Source of the DNA: Acanthochromis polyacanthus
Lineage: Eukaryota; Chordata; Actinopteri; Pomacentridae
DNA length: 64,000 nucleotides
Assembly: GCF_021347895.1 (NCBI RefSeq)
Contig: NC_067126.1
Coordinates: 33,244,482-33,308,481 of the forward strand
Direction of reading: 5' to 3'
The notes under the pieces: model-generated
Database searches by the model: none
What the model was told of the DNA's origin: nothing
Seen by the model: only the letters and a program-made list of their open reading frames with translations
Position numbers and translations under genes: made by a program
In this document: piece after piece, positions 51,465-62,580 of the stretch
Layout of the letters: each line of letters opens with the position of its first letter
Numbering within the stretch: position 1 is the stretch's first letter

Positions 51465-51760
51465 TTTTAAAGGTAGGTCTTCAGTTTGATTTTAAAATAT
51501 CAGCATTTTCTGCTGCCTTCAAATCTTCAGAGGAGGCCGTTCCAGATGCCACAATTGCAAGGATGTCTCACTGTGGGTTTTTTGTAAAAGACTCTTTGCC
51601 ATCTTTTTTACTATGAATGTGGCTGATCAGATGTATGCTTTGCATGACAAGACTGAATCTTTTCATTTGATGTCTCAAGAAAGGACCAGACATCCACACA
51701 GTCTGATCGGTCTGAATACCTGAGAGTTACTCAGTCGTACAGCCACAAAGAGGCAAAGGA
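51465..51760. repeat. probable interspersed repeat
   Basis: TAGGTCTTCAGTTTGATTTT followed by GAGGAGGCCGTTCCAGATGC and TGTAAAAGACTCTTTGCC resembles from memory a common fish repeat with a 'GGAGGCCGTTCCA' block. Boundaries are uncertain. Confidence 0.4.
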
Positions 51761-52273
51761 TAACAGAAGAAAAAAACTATTCTGCTCAGTGCCAAAATTA
51801 CATGTTTACCCAGTAAGGTGGTATACCTAAAGCCAAGCCTGGGTTTCACATTCCTCTGCACACTCATGAGAAATGAAACTACTCTTATCACATGTGCTGG
51901 CCACTGAAATACCTGTAACTCCACCAGCTGTAGTGACATACTGTACATTAAAAGCAAATTACAGATTAATACACTTGATCTTTGTATTGTAAACAAAACA
52001 TAATTTGTAATATTGTCATAAATCCTATTTTTATAACAACCATCAGTGAACCGGTGCAGACATGGTAAAAGATGGAAGATTTGGATGTGTGTGGTTTCTA
52101 ACAAATTTAAGGAAGTGATTCTTGCTAATTTTATCCACAAAAGGCTAACTCTGCCACCTGTTACTTTCACCCTATCACCTCAGAAGTGAATATCACGCTT
52201 CTTTCAGTACTCTGTCAAACTTCACAACAGAACTCTTGATAGCAGGACCTCTTTTCAATCTCTCACGTCCATA

Positions 52274-55200
52274 ATGTTCATCCACCAGGTGAGTACGAGT
52301 TATATTTGTTCATATACTGCACAATATTATGTTTCATAAGCAGTAAAATGTAGTTTGGCTTTCATCAGAGCTGGAAAATGATAGGTTTGCTTGTGTGGTA
52401 CACTAGTTGCATTACAATGTAGAATATACTACGTATGCTTTACTCAAAATATTGATTTTAGTGATGCTGATTGTGATGTGCATTATGTGTTGTATTTGGG
52501 ATGTAATATATTATTACTTTTCTACTTGAACACGTTGCTCATAAAGCTGCCTGTGTTTCTATGCAGATGTATTTGGCACTGCTGGGCCTGATGTCTTTTC
52601 TCCCTAATTCAACAACTAGCGTCTCGTACCCAAAAACTCTGCCATGTGATGTTATTGATGACAACAACGGGACTGGGGTGAAGGTGGACTGCACCGAGAG
52701 AGGCCTCAAATACATCCCCTATGGCATCCCAAGAGACACCACCAACCTGACGCTCACCATCAACCACATTCCTTCATTAAACTCCACCTCCTTCCACGGT
52801 CTGGAGAACCTGACTGAGATTGACATGAGGTGCAACTGTGTACCCATCAAAATCGGCCCCAAAGATCGCGTGTGCATCAAGAGCGTGACGATTGAGGAAA
52901 ATACCTTCACCACGCTGAGGAATCTGCAAGCACTGTATCTAGATGGCAATCAGCTTGACAGCATACCTAAAGGCTTGCCTTCCAACCTGATCCTCCTGAG
53001 TTTGGAAGTGAATCACATTTATAATATTTCTAAAGCAAACCTGTCCGAGATCAGAAATGTTGAGGTGCTTTACCTTGGACAAAACTGCTATTATCGTAAC
53101 CCCTGTAATAATTCCTATGGCATAGAGAACGGTGCATTTGCACAGTTTCACAATTTAAAATTGTTGTCTCTTAAGTCAAATAACTTGTCCTTCATTCCAC
53201 ATCAACTACCCACAAGTTTAAGGGAGCTTTATCTCTATAACAATAACATCACAGAAGTCACTGATGAGGATTTCAAAAACTTAACCAACCTTGAGATTCT
53301 AGATATCAGCGGAAATTGTCCTCGATGCTACAACGCCCCTTTCCCGTGCACCCCCTGCCCAAATAATGCACCACTTAAGATCAGCAAAACAGCTTTTAAA
53401 ATGTTGACAAAACTAAAGACATTACGCCTGCACAGTAACTCCCTGACAAGTGTGCCACATGAATGGTTTCACAGCACAACAGAGCTCAGGGTGCTTGATC
53501 TCTCCTCAAATTTTTTAGCAAGAGAGATAGGAGTCACTGCCTTCCCAACATCCCTGGGCAAACTAGAGGAGCTGGACCTTTCATTTAACTATGAGCTTCA
53601 GAGGTATCCTAAAACACTGAGACTGAGTTTAGCTTTCTGCTATCTCCAGTCTCTTAAAATTCTCAGACTAAAGGGCTTTGTGTTTCAGCAGCTTGAACCA
53701 GAAAGCATTGCTCCTTTAAAATCTCTACCAAACCTGAAGGTTATAGATCTGGGTACAAACTTCATTAAAATTGCAAACCTTAGTATTCTGATGGAATTAA
53801 ATAGCTTTGAAATAATCAGTCTGTCTGACAACAAAATATCTTCACCCTCCGAGGGCCAAGAATCCTTTGGTTTCTCCGGAGGAGAGCCCTTTTACTGGTC
53901 TCCTATGTCGGCCTCTGCTGAGTACCAAAATCAGGAAGTGAGAGAGATTCATTACTTCAGGTATGATGAATATGCGCGCAGTTGCAAATACAAAGATAAG
54001 GAACTTGGAATTATTACATCCTTTGTCAACAGGGACTGCAGTCAGTTTGGCAAAACCTTGGATGTGAGCAGAAATAATATATTCTTCTTGCATTCAAGAT
54101 TTTTGAATCTTAAAGAGCTGAGATGCCTCAATCTGTCCGGAAACGCAATGAGCCAAAGTCTGAATGGCTCTGAATTTACCCATCTGAGTAATTTACAGTA
54201 TCTGGATTTCTCATCGAATAGGCTAGACCTGCTCTACTCCACCGCATTTAAAGAGCTGACAAACCTAGTCATTCTGGATATAAGTAACAACAACCATTAT
54301 TTTGAATCAGAAGGCTTGACTCACATGCTTAATTTCACTAAGAATTTAAAAAAGCTCAAGACACTGCTGATGAACCACAACAAGATCTCTACCTCCACCA
54401 ACACAGAGCTGGAGAGTGAATCTCTAGAGAGGTTAGAGTTCATAGATAACCGGTTAGATATGCTGTGGAGAGATGGAGACTCCAGATTTGTCACTTATTT
54501 CAAGAAATTACTAAATCTGGCTGTCCTCGACATCTCCGAAAACAACCTCAATTGTATTTTACCTGAAGTGTTGACTGGTTTGCCAGACAAGCTCTCCGAG
54601 CTCTACATTAAAAACAACAGAATAAATTCCTTTTCTTGGGAGGAGCTACGATTTTTAAAGTATTTAAAAGTCCTAGATCTCAGTGGAAACAGCCTAACTA
54701 CGGTTCCATCTATGCTGTCAAACTGTACAACATCTCTCACGACACTCATCTTACAAAAAAACCATATCCTAAAACTCACATCAGATTTCCTCAAGAATGC
54801 CTATAACTTAAAACATCTGGATCTTAGCTCTAATTATATACAATACATTGAAAAATCCAGCTTTCCTGACGATGTTCTTAATCAAATGGACATGTTACTT
54901 CTGCACAACAACCAGTTCTTGTGTACTTGCAATGCTACTTGGTTTGTCAAATGGCTCAACAGTACCACAGTAACCATCCCTAGGCTGGGTACAGATGTTA
55001 ACTGTGCTGATCCAGGGGCACAGAGAGGTCAGGCTGTGGTCTCAGTGGACTTGTTGGCCTGCCAGCACAACTACCTGTCAATCATTCTCTACATCCTCAT
55101 GACTTCCCTCGTCCTCAGCTTCCTCACCCTGTCCATCTCCAGCCATCTCTTCCTGTGGGACGTCTGGTACATCTACCACTTCTGCAGGGCCAAGCTCAAA

Positions 55201-55713
55201 GGCTATGGCCGCCTGTATTCCCAGAGCGCCGTCTATGATGCCTTTGTGATCTACGACAAGGAGGATCCTGAGGTTTCAGAGTGGGTGATGAAGGAAATGT
55301 GCGTGCATCTGGAGGACCGCGGGGAACATCGCCTGACGCTGTGTCTGGAAGAACGAGACTGGATCCCTGGATGTCCCCTGATTGACAACCTCTCCCAGAG
55401 CATCCACAAGAGCAAGAGGACCGTGTTTATTCTCACCAAAAAGTACATCAAAGGGGGAAACTTCAAGACAGCTTTTTACATCGCCAACCAACGGTTAATG
55501 GATGAAAAAAACGACGTTATTGTACTGATTCTCTTGGAGAAGGTACCTTGCAATTCAAAGTACCTGAGATTACGGAAGAGGCTGTATAAGCGCTCTGTGC
55601 TGGAGTGGCCCACAAATCCTCAAGCTCAGCCATACTTCTGGTTCAGCCTGAGAAGTGTTTTAGCAACTGAAAGTCACAAACAATACAGCAATCTCTTCAA
55701 AGAGACACTATAA
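52274..55713 (+). CDS. tlr7: tlr7 (Toll-like receptor 7)
   Basis: Two coding exons: 52274-52288 (MFIHQ, then donor GTGAGT) and 52567-55713, total 1053 aa (human 1049). TLR7 is an endosomal sensor of guanosine and single-stranded RNA that signals through MyD88. Visible parts: signal peptide (about 1-27), leucine-rich repeats with the TLR7 insertion RCNCVPI, the Cys-rich loop NCPRCYNAPFPCTPC, a Z-loop (about DNA 53840-54060) with HYFRYDEYARSC, an LRR-CT (FLCTCNATW), a transmembrane segment (about 841-867) and a TIR domain (about 892-1040). TIR motifs are YDAFVIYD, LCLEERDWIPG and YFW. Residues equivalent to human agonist contacts Y356, D555, L557 and T586 and the C98/C475 pair appear conserved (human numbering from memory). 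The C-terminus is YSNLFKETL. The ATG at 52561 lies in the intron (its CAG is the acceptor) and is not the start. Confidence 0.96.
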
Positions 55714-56286
55714 ATAGAACAATTACTGGAATGCTTAGTTCCTTCTCCCATTTTCTGTTGTTCTGAATGTACTTCTGTATATGGATTATAATGTGTGACT
55801 ACTGCATTGTTTAAATGTAAGCAGAATCATTATCACTGATGTATGAATGAGCATTTTCATGATTACAGAAAATGTGTGCTAATTGTAAATTCCCTGCTAC
55901 TTCCATTTAAATAGAGAATTGATTGGTACTCTTTGCAGTTTTCTCAGGGGATTCTATTTTTTTCCCTTTGTCTAAACAGGCCATTATACATGAAACAGGG
56001 AAATGAAACAAATGTACTTCTCCAATTCATATACTACTTCTCTCTCACAGCTGGTCTCATGTGAACCAGTCAGTTGGTTACTTTAATGTTTGACTTCAGC
56101 CGCAGAGGTTTTTTATAGTGGGTAGTCAAAAAAACAAGAAAATTACATGGAATGTTTTGACATTAAATGACTTGTCGACACACAAGACAGGCATAGTTTT
56201 TCTATTGCCTGAAGCGCGAGAGCATCAGTTGGTTTCAAGGCTGTCATTTAGAGACCTTGAGGAATCAACACGGTACATGCATAATG
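55714..56286 (+). other. tlr7 3' UTR and candidate tlr8 promoter/exon 1
   Basis: Follows the tlr7 stop. Poly(A)-like hexamers are ATTAAA at 56162-56167 and AATAAA at 56828-56833, so the tlr7 3' end is ambiguous. GAAA repeats resembling an interferon-regulatory-factor site lie at 55992-56009. An ATG at 56284-56286 directly precedes a consensus donor and may be the tlr8 start codon. Confidence 0.35.
56284..56286 (+). CDS. tlr8: candidate tlr8 start codon exon (Met only)
   Basis: ATG followed immediately by GTGAGT, with A at -3; after splicing to 58408 the next base is G. This gives M + AVTCWMRLLLFCLCC in frame (phase 0). A first coding exon ending in the initiator Met is a known architecture in this receptor subfamily (TLR9, from memory). 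Alternative: translation starts at the internal Met at 58423, with a non-coding exon 1 elsewhere. Confidence 0.4.
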
Positions 56287-58407
56287 GTGAGTTTTACTGA
56301 TGCAAGTTTCTCTGTATTTTTTAGCTTTATATACAGAACATAATAGAAATGTCTACTTTTTACATTTACATAATATGATTTTGTGCTTTTATTATTTTTG
56401 TGACCAAAACTATACTTCACTTGATAATGCTTTCACTAAAATCTTTGTCTCCAAAATCCTGGACTGTTCATGTCATTTCTTTCTAAGCTGTTTTGCTTTT
56501 TTTTTTTTTTGGAAAATGTATTCTACAGTAAATGCAGTATATTAAAGTTGACTCACAACTCTGTAAAAAAAAAAAAAAGCGGTGTTTTTATTCCATTTTA
56601 TAAGAGCAACAGCCAGTGGTTTAGGTATTTAAAGCTATGCAGCAACACATTTATTTAAACCCACGGAACTATTTCAAAATCACATTTTCAAAGACACCAT
56701 TTTTCAGGCTGCTCAGAAGACACTCAGAGTATTTCCACTTGATGGAATGATGTTCCGTATATCACTAACTGCACAGATTATGCGGCCTTAATGTAGAATA
56801 CGTATGTGATTCTGTTCCTCGATGTGAAATAAAACACTTTTAACAACCTGTAGCTACTTATACTGAAGAAACGGGGAAAGTGGAAGTTTAGGTGGGAATA
56901 TGTAGCTTGTGGAAGACGAAATTGAACATTTGTCTATTTACAGACAAACCACAAAAAATAAAAAATTCAGAAGCAATGCAAACATAACCTTACTTGATTA
57001 AATACATCAAATGGTTTTGCTGTTTGAGCCTTACGTCATCTGATTTGACCAGTATTATAATGCTAGTGAATATTAGCACATATTGTTGTGTATTTGATAT
57101 GACTGAGACAGTTCAAATACTTCATAATTTTCTACTCTTGCTGTCTCTTTTAGCATTTATTTTACATTTTTATTTCACAGTTGCTATTTAGGTTTCAAAT
57201 GTTACACAGTCTTGCTGTAATAGATTAACAGAATTTATATTTTTGGCAAAGCACAAGACCAAAGAGGGTCAGTTACTCCAACTGAGTGTTGTTTTACTTA
57301 CAACCTGCTGCCACCTGCTGGATATAAGTTGTGCCATACCGAAAAGCAATTTAAAATACCCCAGGGATAAGTTTACAATTTCTAAAGTCTGCTTTGAAAG
57401 TAGCATCGCATGCACATATGAGCACAGACACAGCAGACATTTTGACATGTCAAAAGCACAACTGTAATTAACATTAACACCAATGGCTGCATTCTAATGA
57501 GCCAGTTTAGGTCCACAGTTTGGTACATCACTGGAAAGGCTTCCTGGGCCATGGTAATATTATGAGTGTTACATTTCATCCCCCTCTTGTCTCAGACGAA
57601 ACTAAATGAAGCAAGGTTGTTAACGGGTGAAACTGACAAAAACTGCACAAACAAACAGAAAACAGGGTCCTGTGGTCTAAAAGAGGATAGTGTGTGGTTG
57701 ATTTCAACTATCCCCCACTAAATCTACCAAGGTGGAAGATCAAACAAAAACTAAAATCCCTTAAAAGAAAATCACTCCCCAAAACAAAAGCAAAGACTTG
57801 CTGGGTTCTGTGCACTGACACAACACAAAAACAATTAGGCTTCCAGAAGAAGGCCAACTGACAGTGTCAAACCTTCCAGGTCACCTACCCACAACCAACT
57901 GAGCAGTTGGGAGATCCTTCCTTATATTCCCACCCAGCTGATTGGCAACAGCACACAGCCAGCTCAATCTCACAGGTGCAGCTGATTGAGCCTGATCTGA
58001 GAGCCAGGCTGTGAACCTTCCAAGTCCATAACAATGAGTCAAAATGTTTGCAGTAATGAAGGTCTATTGAAACTTACTTTGCTTGCTGTGACCATACTTC
58101 TAATCCTCATTCTCGAGCTGAGATGCCTGATGGCTCGTCAAAACTTCAGCTAAACTTTGGAATGCATTTAAGCACAGATCAAAGACTGCAGATTTTGACC
58201 ACCATTATATCCAGTCGAAGGGTGTGAGGAAGAATAAGGAAGTCATAGCAAGCAAACACTATTTCAATTCATATGAGTTCTAGACTATTGGTTTGTGACA
58301 AAAAAAGTCTTTTAACATAAGAAATAAAAAGATAACATTGTACCGGATTGCGTACACTTTTTAAGTTCAGGTTACTTCATTTGGTTCATTTCTTTATTTG
58401 TCTACAG
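56287..58407. other. tlr7-tlr8 intergenic / tlr8 intron 1
   Basis: No gene recognised. Contains long T-runs and A-runs near 56500-56580 and a possible tlr7 poly(A) signal at 56828-56833. A stretch at about 57590-58030 looks repeat-derived (CCAACTGACAGTGTCAAACC, CCCACCCAGCTGATTGGCAA, AGGTGCAGCTGATTGAGCCT), family not identified. Confidence 0.35.
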
Positions 58408-61400
58408 GCTGTCACATGTTGGATGCGTTTGCTGCTGTTCTGTCTGTGTTGCCATTATGAGATTCAGCCTGCTGAATGCAAACCTACATGGATGTCGCGG
58501 CAGTTCCCTTGTGATGTTACGGCCCAAAACAGCTCCAGGGTCATATTTGACTGCAAAGGACGTCATCTGCATAGAGTTCCTGACGGGATAACAAGTAACG
58601 CAACTGATCTCAACTTATCTGAAAATTTTATTGAGAACATTACCGATGACGCATTTTCCAACCTTCTGAATCTGACTCAGCTTAACCTCAACTGGGCAAA
58701 CAAGAAAAAACAACTGATCATTGCTGCGAATGCTTTCAAAAATCTAACAAAACTGCATCAGCTGAGACTCTCTGGCACTTGCCTGGAAGCCATCCCAAGC
58801 AATATTCCTTCCACTGTTGAAATCCTCGAGCTAAACATCAACAAAATCAAGTTGGATAACATGAACCTCACTGGCCTAAGAAATGTGATGAAACTGTGGT
58901 TGTCCAGAAACTGTTACATGTGGAATCCTTGTGGTAGATCTGTCACTATAAATGATACCAGTTTTCTAGTCATGACAAAACTGCAGACTCTGGACTTGTC
59001 TTTTAACAATTTAACCCAAGTTCCCAAAGGGTTACCTCCATCACTATCCGAATTATACCTGGGTTCTAACAAAATAGAGTACATAGCTGCGGATCATTTT
59101 CATGAGTTACATAATTTAACAATCCTAGGACTGCAAGGTAACTGCCCAAGATGTCAAAATGCTCCATTTCCCTGTGTACCTTGTCAAAATGGTTCTCTCA
59201 GTATTCATCCAGCTGCATTTCAAAATCTGACACGGCTTAAGATGTTAAACCTGGGAGGGAATTCGCTGCAGCACCTGAATCCTTCTTTGTTTGAGAGGCT
59301 GAACAACCTTAGATCACTGTTCTTGTCATTTAATTTTTTACTAAAAACAATTACTGAGGATGCCAGGTTTCTAAACTACCTACCCAGGCTAGAAAAAATT
59401 GATCTGTCTTTCAACTTTGCTCTCAAGTTCTATCCTAACACAGTACTCCTGTCAAAAGAGTTTTCAAATCTTGTGTCACTAAGAACATTGCATTTGCAGG
59501 GTTTGGTCTTCCAGAATATTGGACCACACACCCTCGAACCTCTGTATGAGCTCAAAAATCTATCCACGTTAAACTTGGGCACAAATTTTATTATTCACTC
59601 TGATTCAACCATATTCAAGAAATTCCACCACTTGAAAATGATATATCTTGCAGAAAACAGACTGTATCCTATTCCAGATCACCAACACCCAAGTAACGGA
59701 TACAATCAGCGGCTGGATCTTTCTGTTTCAACGATCACAAAAGCCCATCCAAAGGACTCCAATTATGAGCTATCCCACAGCCTTATACAGCAAGAGTGCT
59801 TCAACTCTGGACGAGTGCTAATCCTCAGCTCAAACAATCTGTTCTTCATTTCTCCAAAGCAGTTCAACAACTATGGAGATATTGCATGTCTCAACCTGTC
59901 AGGAAATGGATTTTCAGCAGCACCCAATGGCACAGAGTTCTCCCAGCTGCCTAATCTTACCTACCTGGACCTGTCCTTCAATAAGATTGATCTGGCCTAT
60001 GACTATGCCTTCAATGAACTACAGAAATTACAAGTGCTAGACATCAGCTACAATTCGCACTACTTTGAAGCATTCGGAATTACACATAATTTACATTTTA
60101 CAAAAAATCTGCCTGTTCTAAGAGTTCTGAATATGAGTCACAATGCCATATATACCTTAACAACCAAAGAGATGTACAGCCAATCATTAGCAGAACTTCA
60201 GTTTACACACAATCATCTGGGGACTCTTTGGAAAGAAAAAGATGGTTCATATAAGACACTTTTCACTAATCTAACTAATTTGACACTTTTAGATATATCT
60301 CACAACAATATTGCAAAGATTCCAATTAATGTTTATGAACTTTTACCAGATAAGCTCATCACATTACACATTAGTCATAACAGACTGACTGAGTTTGCGT
60401 GGGACAAACTGAAGCATTTCCATCAACTTCAAATTTTAGATCTGAGCTTCAATTCTTTGTCTAATGTTACGGGCATTGACTCAAGCATCACCAACACTTT
60501 GACTTTCTTAGACCTGAGCCATAATCACATTTTCCACTTAGACAATGGATTTATAAAGGGTCCCAAAAGCCTTACGACTCTTAGCCTTAGCTACAACAAA
60601 CTCACTACTATTAATCAATCTACCTTCCTATCAGGACACGAAAATCCGATAAAGACTTTGTTCTTGCAGAAAAATCCATTCCAATGTAAATGTGATTCAC
60701 TAGACTTCATTTTATGGATTGAAAACACCAATATAAGGATCCCTAGACTGACCACTGAGGTGACATGCGACACACTAGCAAACCAGAGGAGTCAAATACT
60801 CATAGACTTTGACATTAATCAGTGTGTAAATGACAGTCTAGCATGTCAGATCTATATTGTCACAACTTTCTTCATTATTGTTTTTATGTTCGTGACAACA
60901 GCCGCTCACTTGTTTTACTGGGATGCTTCCTATGTCCTACACTATCTGAAAGCTAAGCTGAAGGGATACAGATCCTTTTACTCCCCAGACAGTGTTTATG
61001 ATGTTTTTGTGACATATGACACCAGAGATCCACATGTCTCTGAGTGGGTGATGGGGAATCTGCGGGTGAAACTGGAAGAGGAAGGAGAGAAGCATCTTCC
61101 TCTTTGTCTAGAGGACAGGGATTGGCCCCCAGGAGTCCCGCTGGTGGAAAACCTCACCCAGAGCATCCAATATAGTCGCAAGACCCTGTTTGTTTTGACA
61201 GAGAGCTATGTTAAGACCGGGGTTTTTAAGCTGGCCATGTATCTGGCCCACCAAAGACTGCTGGATGAAAATGTGGATGTGATCGTACTGCTGATGCTGG
61301 AGCCTGTTCTGCAGCATTCTCACTTCCTGCGCCTGAGGAGAAGACTGTGTGAGAAAAGTGTTGTAGAGTGGCCGAGAACAGCCGCCGCAGAGCCCTGGTT

Positions 61401-61485
61401 CTGGCAAAACCTGAGGAATGTTGTACGAGTAGATAATCAGGTCATGTACAACAAGAGTTACTCAAAGTACTTCACCAACAGGTGA
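58408..61485 (+). CDS. tlr8: tlr8 (Toll-like receptor 8), main coding exon
   Basis: The exon begins after TTGTCTACAG at 58408. From the internal Met at 58423 the protein is 1020 aa (human 1041). TLR8 is an endosomal sensor of uridine and RNA degradation products. Parts: hydrophobic signal sequence (RLLLFCLCC), leucine-rich repeats, Cys-rich loop NCPRCQNAPFPCVPC, Z-loop (about DNA 59670-59825), LRR-CT (FQCKCDSLDF), transmembrane segment (about 809-832) and TIR domain (from about 855) with YDVFVTYD, LCLEDRDWPPG and WFW. TLR8-like features are the AFQNLTRLKMLNL and LSTLNLGTNFI segments. Contacts equivalent to human F346, Y353, G376, V378, F405, D543 and T574 appear kept; Y348 is Phe and I403 is Thr (numbering from memory). 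It follows tlr7 in the same orientation, as in mammals. The reading frame upstream of 58408 is intron read-through. Confidence 0.95.
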   Translation, partial: AVTCWMRLLLFCLCCHYEIQPAECKPTWMSRQFPCDVTAQNSSRVIFDCKGRHLHRVPDGITSNATDLNLSENFIENITDDAFSNLLNLTQLNLNWANKKKQLIIAANAFKNLTKLHQLRLSGTCLEAIPSNIPSTVEILELNINKIKLDNMNLTGLRNVMKLWLSRNCYMWNPCGRSVTINDTSFLVMTKLQTLDLSFNNLTQVPKGLPPSLSELYLGSNKIEYIAADHFHELHNLTILGLQGNCPRCQNAPFPCVPCQNGSLSIHPAAFQNLTRLKMLNLGGNSLQHLNPSLFERLNNLRSLFLSFNFLLKTITEDARFLNYLPRLEKIDLSFNFALKFYPNTVLLSKEFSNLVSLRTLHLQGLVFQNIGPHTLEPLYELKNLSTLNLGTNFIIHSDSTIFKKFHHLKMIYLAENRLYPIPDHQHPSNGYNQRLDLSVSTITKAHPKDSNYELSHSLIQQECFNSGRVLILSSNNLFFISPKQFNNYGDIACLNLSGNGFSAAPNGTEFSQLPNLTYLDLSFNKIDLAYDYAFNELQKLQVLDISYNSHYFEAFGITHNLHFTKNLPVLRVLNMSHNAIYTLTTKEMYSQSLAELQFTHNHLGTLWKEKDGSYKTLFTNLTNLTLLDISHNNIAKIPINVYELLPDKLITLHISHNRLTEFAWDKLKHFHQLQILDLSFNSLSNVTGIDSSITNTLTFLDLSHNHIFHLDNGFIKGPKSLTTLSLSYNKLTTINQSTFLSGHENPIKTLFLQKNPFQCKCDSLDFILWIENTNIRIPRLTTEVTCDTLANQRSQILIDFDINQCVNDSLACQIYIVTTFFIIVFMFVTTAAHLFYWDASYVLHYLKAKLKGYRSFYSPDSVYDVFVTYDTRDPHVSEWVMGNLRVKLEEEGEKHLPLCLEDRDWPPGVPLVENLTQSIQYSRKTLFVLTESYVKTGVFKLAMYLAHQRLLDENVDVIVLLMLEPVLQHSHFLRLRRRLCEKSVVEWPRTAAAEPWFWQNLRNVVRVDNQVMYNKSYSKYFTNR

Positions 61486-61710
61486 AAGATGAGCGATGAC
61501 AGTGTGGGACGGATTTATGATGTGGTGTGCTTGTTTTGAATCCGCTGTTGGTTTGTTTCTACTAAACTGTTCTTACTCCGCCTTGGATTTACATGTTAAA
61601 CAACTAAAGACACGATTTTGTCATTTTTGCTTACACAGAATGATTCTGAATTTCTTGTAATTTGTGTGCAAATATTACAGTGTGTAAATAAAGCACTCTA
61701 CTTCAAATCT
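61486..61710 (+). other. tlr8: tlr8 3' UTR with poly(A) signal
   Basis: AATAAA at 61687-61692, about 200 bases after the stop at 61483-61485. Confidence 0.6.
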
Positions 61711-61964
61711 GTGTAATTTTGTAAAAGCTAATTTTGCAGTGTATCATATTGTCTCCATCTAACTTAGAACATATCTGTACAGTTACAAATTTAACCTACA
61801 AAAGGCAAATTTACTGCTTTTAAGAATAAAATGCACTGCACATGAGTCAATTTAAGTGTTTACTGGCAGTCTGAAGTCTAGACTAAATAATAATTCAATA
61901 GAAAACAAAACCGGTGCGATAAACTAAATCTTACGCAATCCACTTCATAAATTTGGCAATAACC

Positions 61965-62580
61965 TGTAGGTCCACATTTACTATTTTTAATGTGACTTCT
62001 CCATTGCAGTAGTGTCAACCTGGGTAAGTCTGCCTTCTGGGAAACTATAGCTGAGATTTAATATGTGACTTTTTCAACAGTGGCTTTCTCTTTGGTGCTC
62101 TCCCCTTAAGCTACGACTGTTGAAGAACTTGCAAATATTGTTGTCTGCACAGTGTCTACCATCTCAGTCGCTGAAGCTTGTACCTCTGTATATCTTCAGG
62201 GCAGCCTATGCAGATTTACTGTACTCCAAGAGATATTTAATCTGGAAATTTTCTTGACTTATCCCCTGACTTGTGTAGTTATAGCCGATGATCCACCAGT
62301 GACTGGACCTTACAGATACAGGTGTCTTTACAATACAGTCATTAGACTCAAATGATCTCCATTTCACAGCACTGGTTGTGCAAAATTATGTGAATCACAT
62401 TAAAGGGGGTGAATACTTGCAGTCACTTTTTTTGAATTTTATTTTTTCAGTTAACTGATATTGATTTATAGCAATCTGTTTTCACTTTGACACAAAAGGG
62501 TACTTTTTGGGGAGCTTCTAGTCACAATAGTTAAATTAAAATGATCAGAATTTAATGTTGAAAAGCAATAATGGGGAGGG
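61965..62580. mobile_element. degraded DNA transposon (GGGGGTGAATACTT family)
   Basis: Blocks ACTGTACTCCAAGAGATATT, GGAAATTTTCTTGACTTATC, CCCCTGACTTGTGTAG, CATTAAAGGGGGTGAATACT and TCTGTTTTCACTTTGACACA occur in the order I recall from a widespread fish DNA transposon (internal part plus one end). Reading frames are short and broken. Exact boundaries and superfamily (probably Tc1/mariner-like) are uncertain. Confidence 0.55.

Larger units (their letters stand above)
50061..52150. other. frmpd4-tlr7 intergenic DNA
   Basis: No gene found. In human PRPS2 lies in this interval; none of its highly conserved exons (for example an ENLMELLIM-type segment) is visible. Two repeat-like segments are listed separately. 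Confidence 0.5.

Noticed and set aside
52561..52566. ATG at 52561 as tlr7 start
   Set aside because: The bases ATGCAG form the intron end; the acceptor CAG is at 52564-52566 and the real start is in exon 1 at 52274.
58348..58407. Upstream in-frame ATG of tlr8 at 58348
   Set aside because: Lies in a T-rich tract that reads as the polypyrimidine tract before acceptor TCTACAG; intron read-through.
60217..60234. Gly in the TLR8 HLGTLW segment as loss of the ligand-contact Asp
   Set aside because: Counting from the conserved SHYF...GIT block shows that human D543 aligns with the Asp of NKID, which is present; the Gly is at another position.
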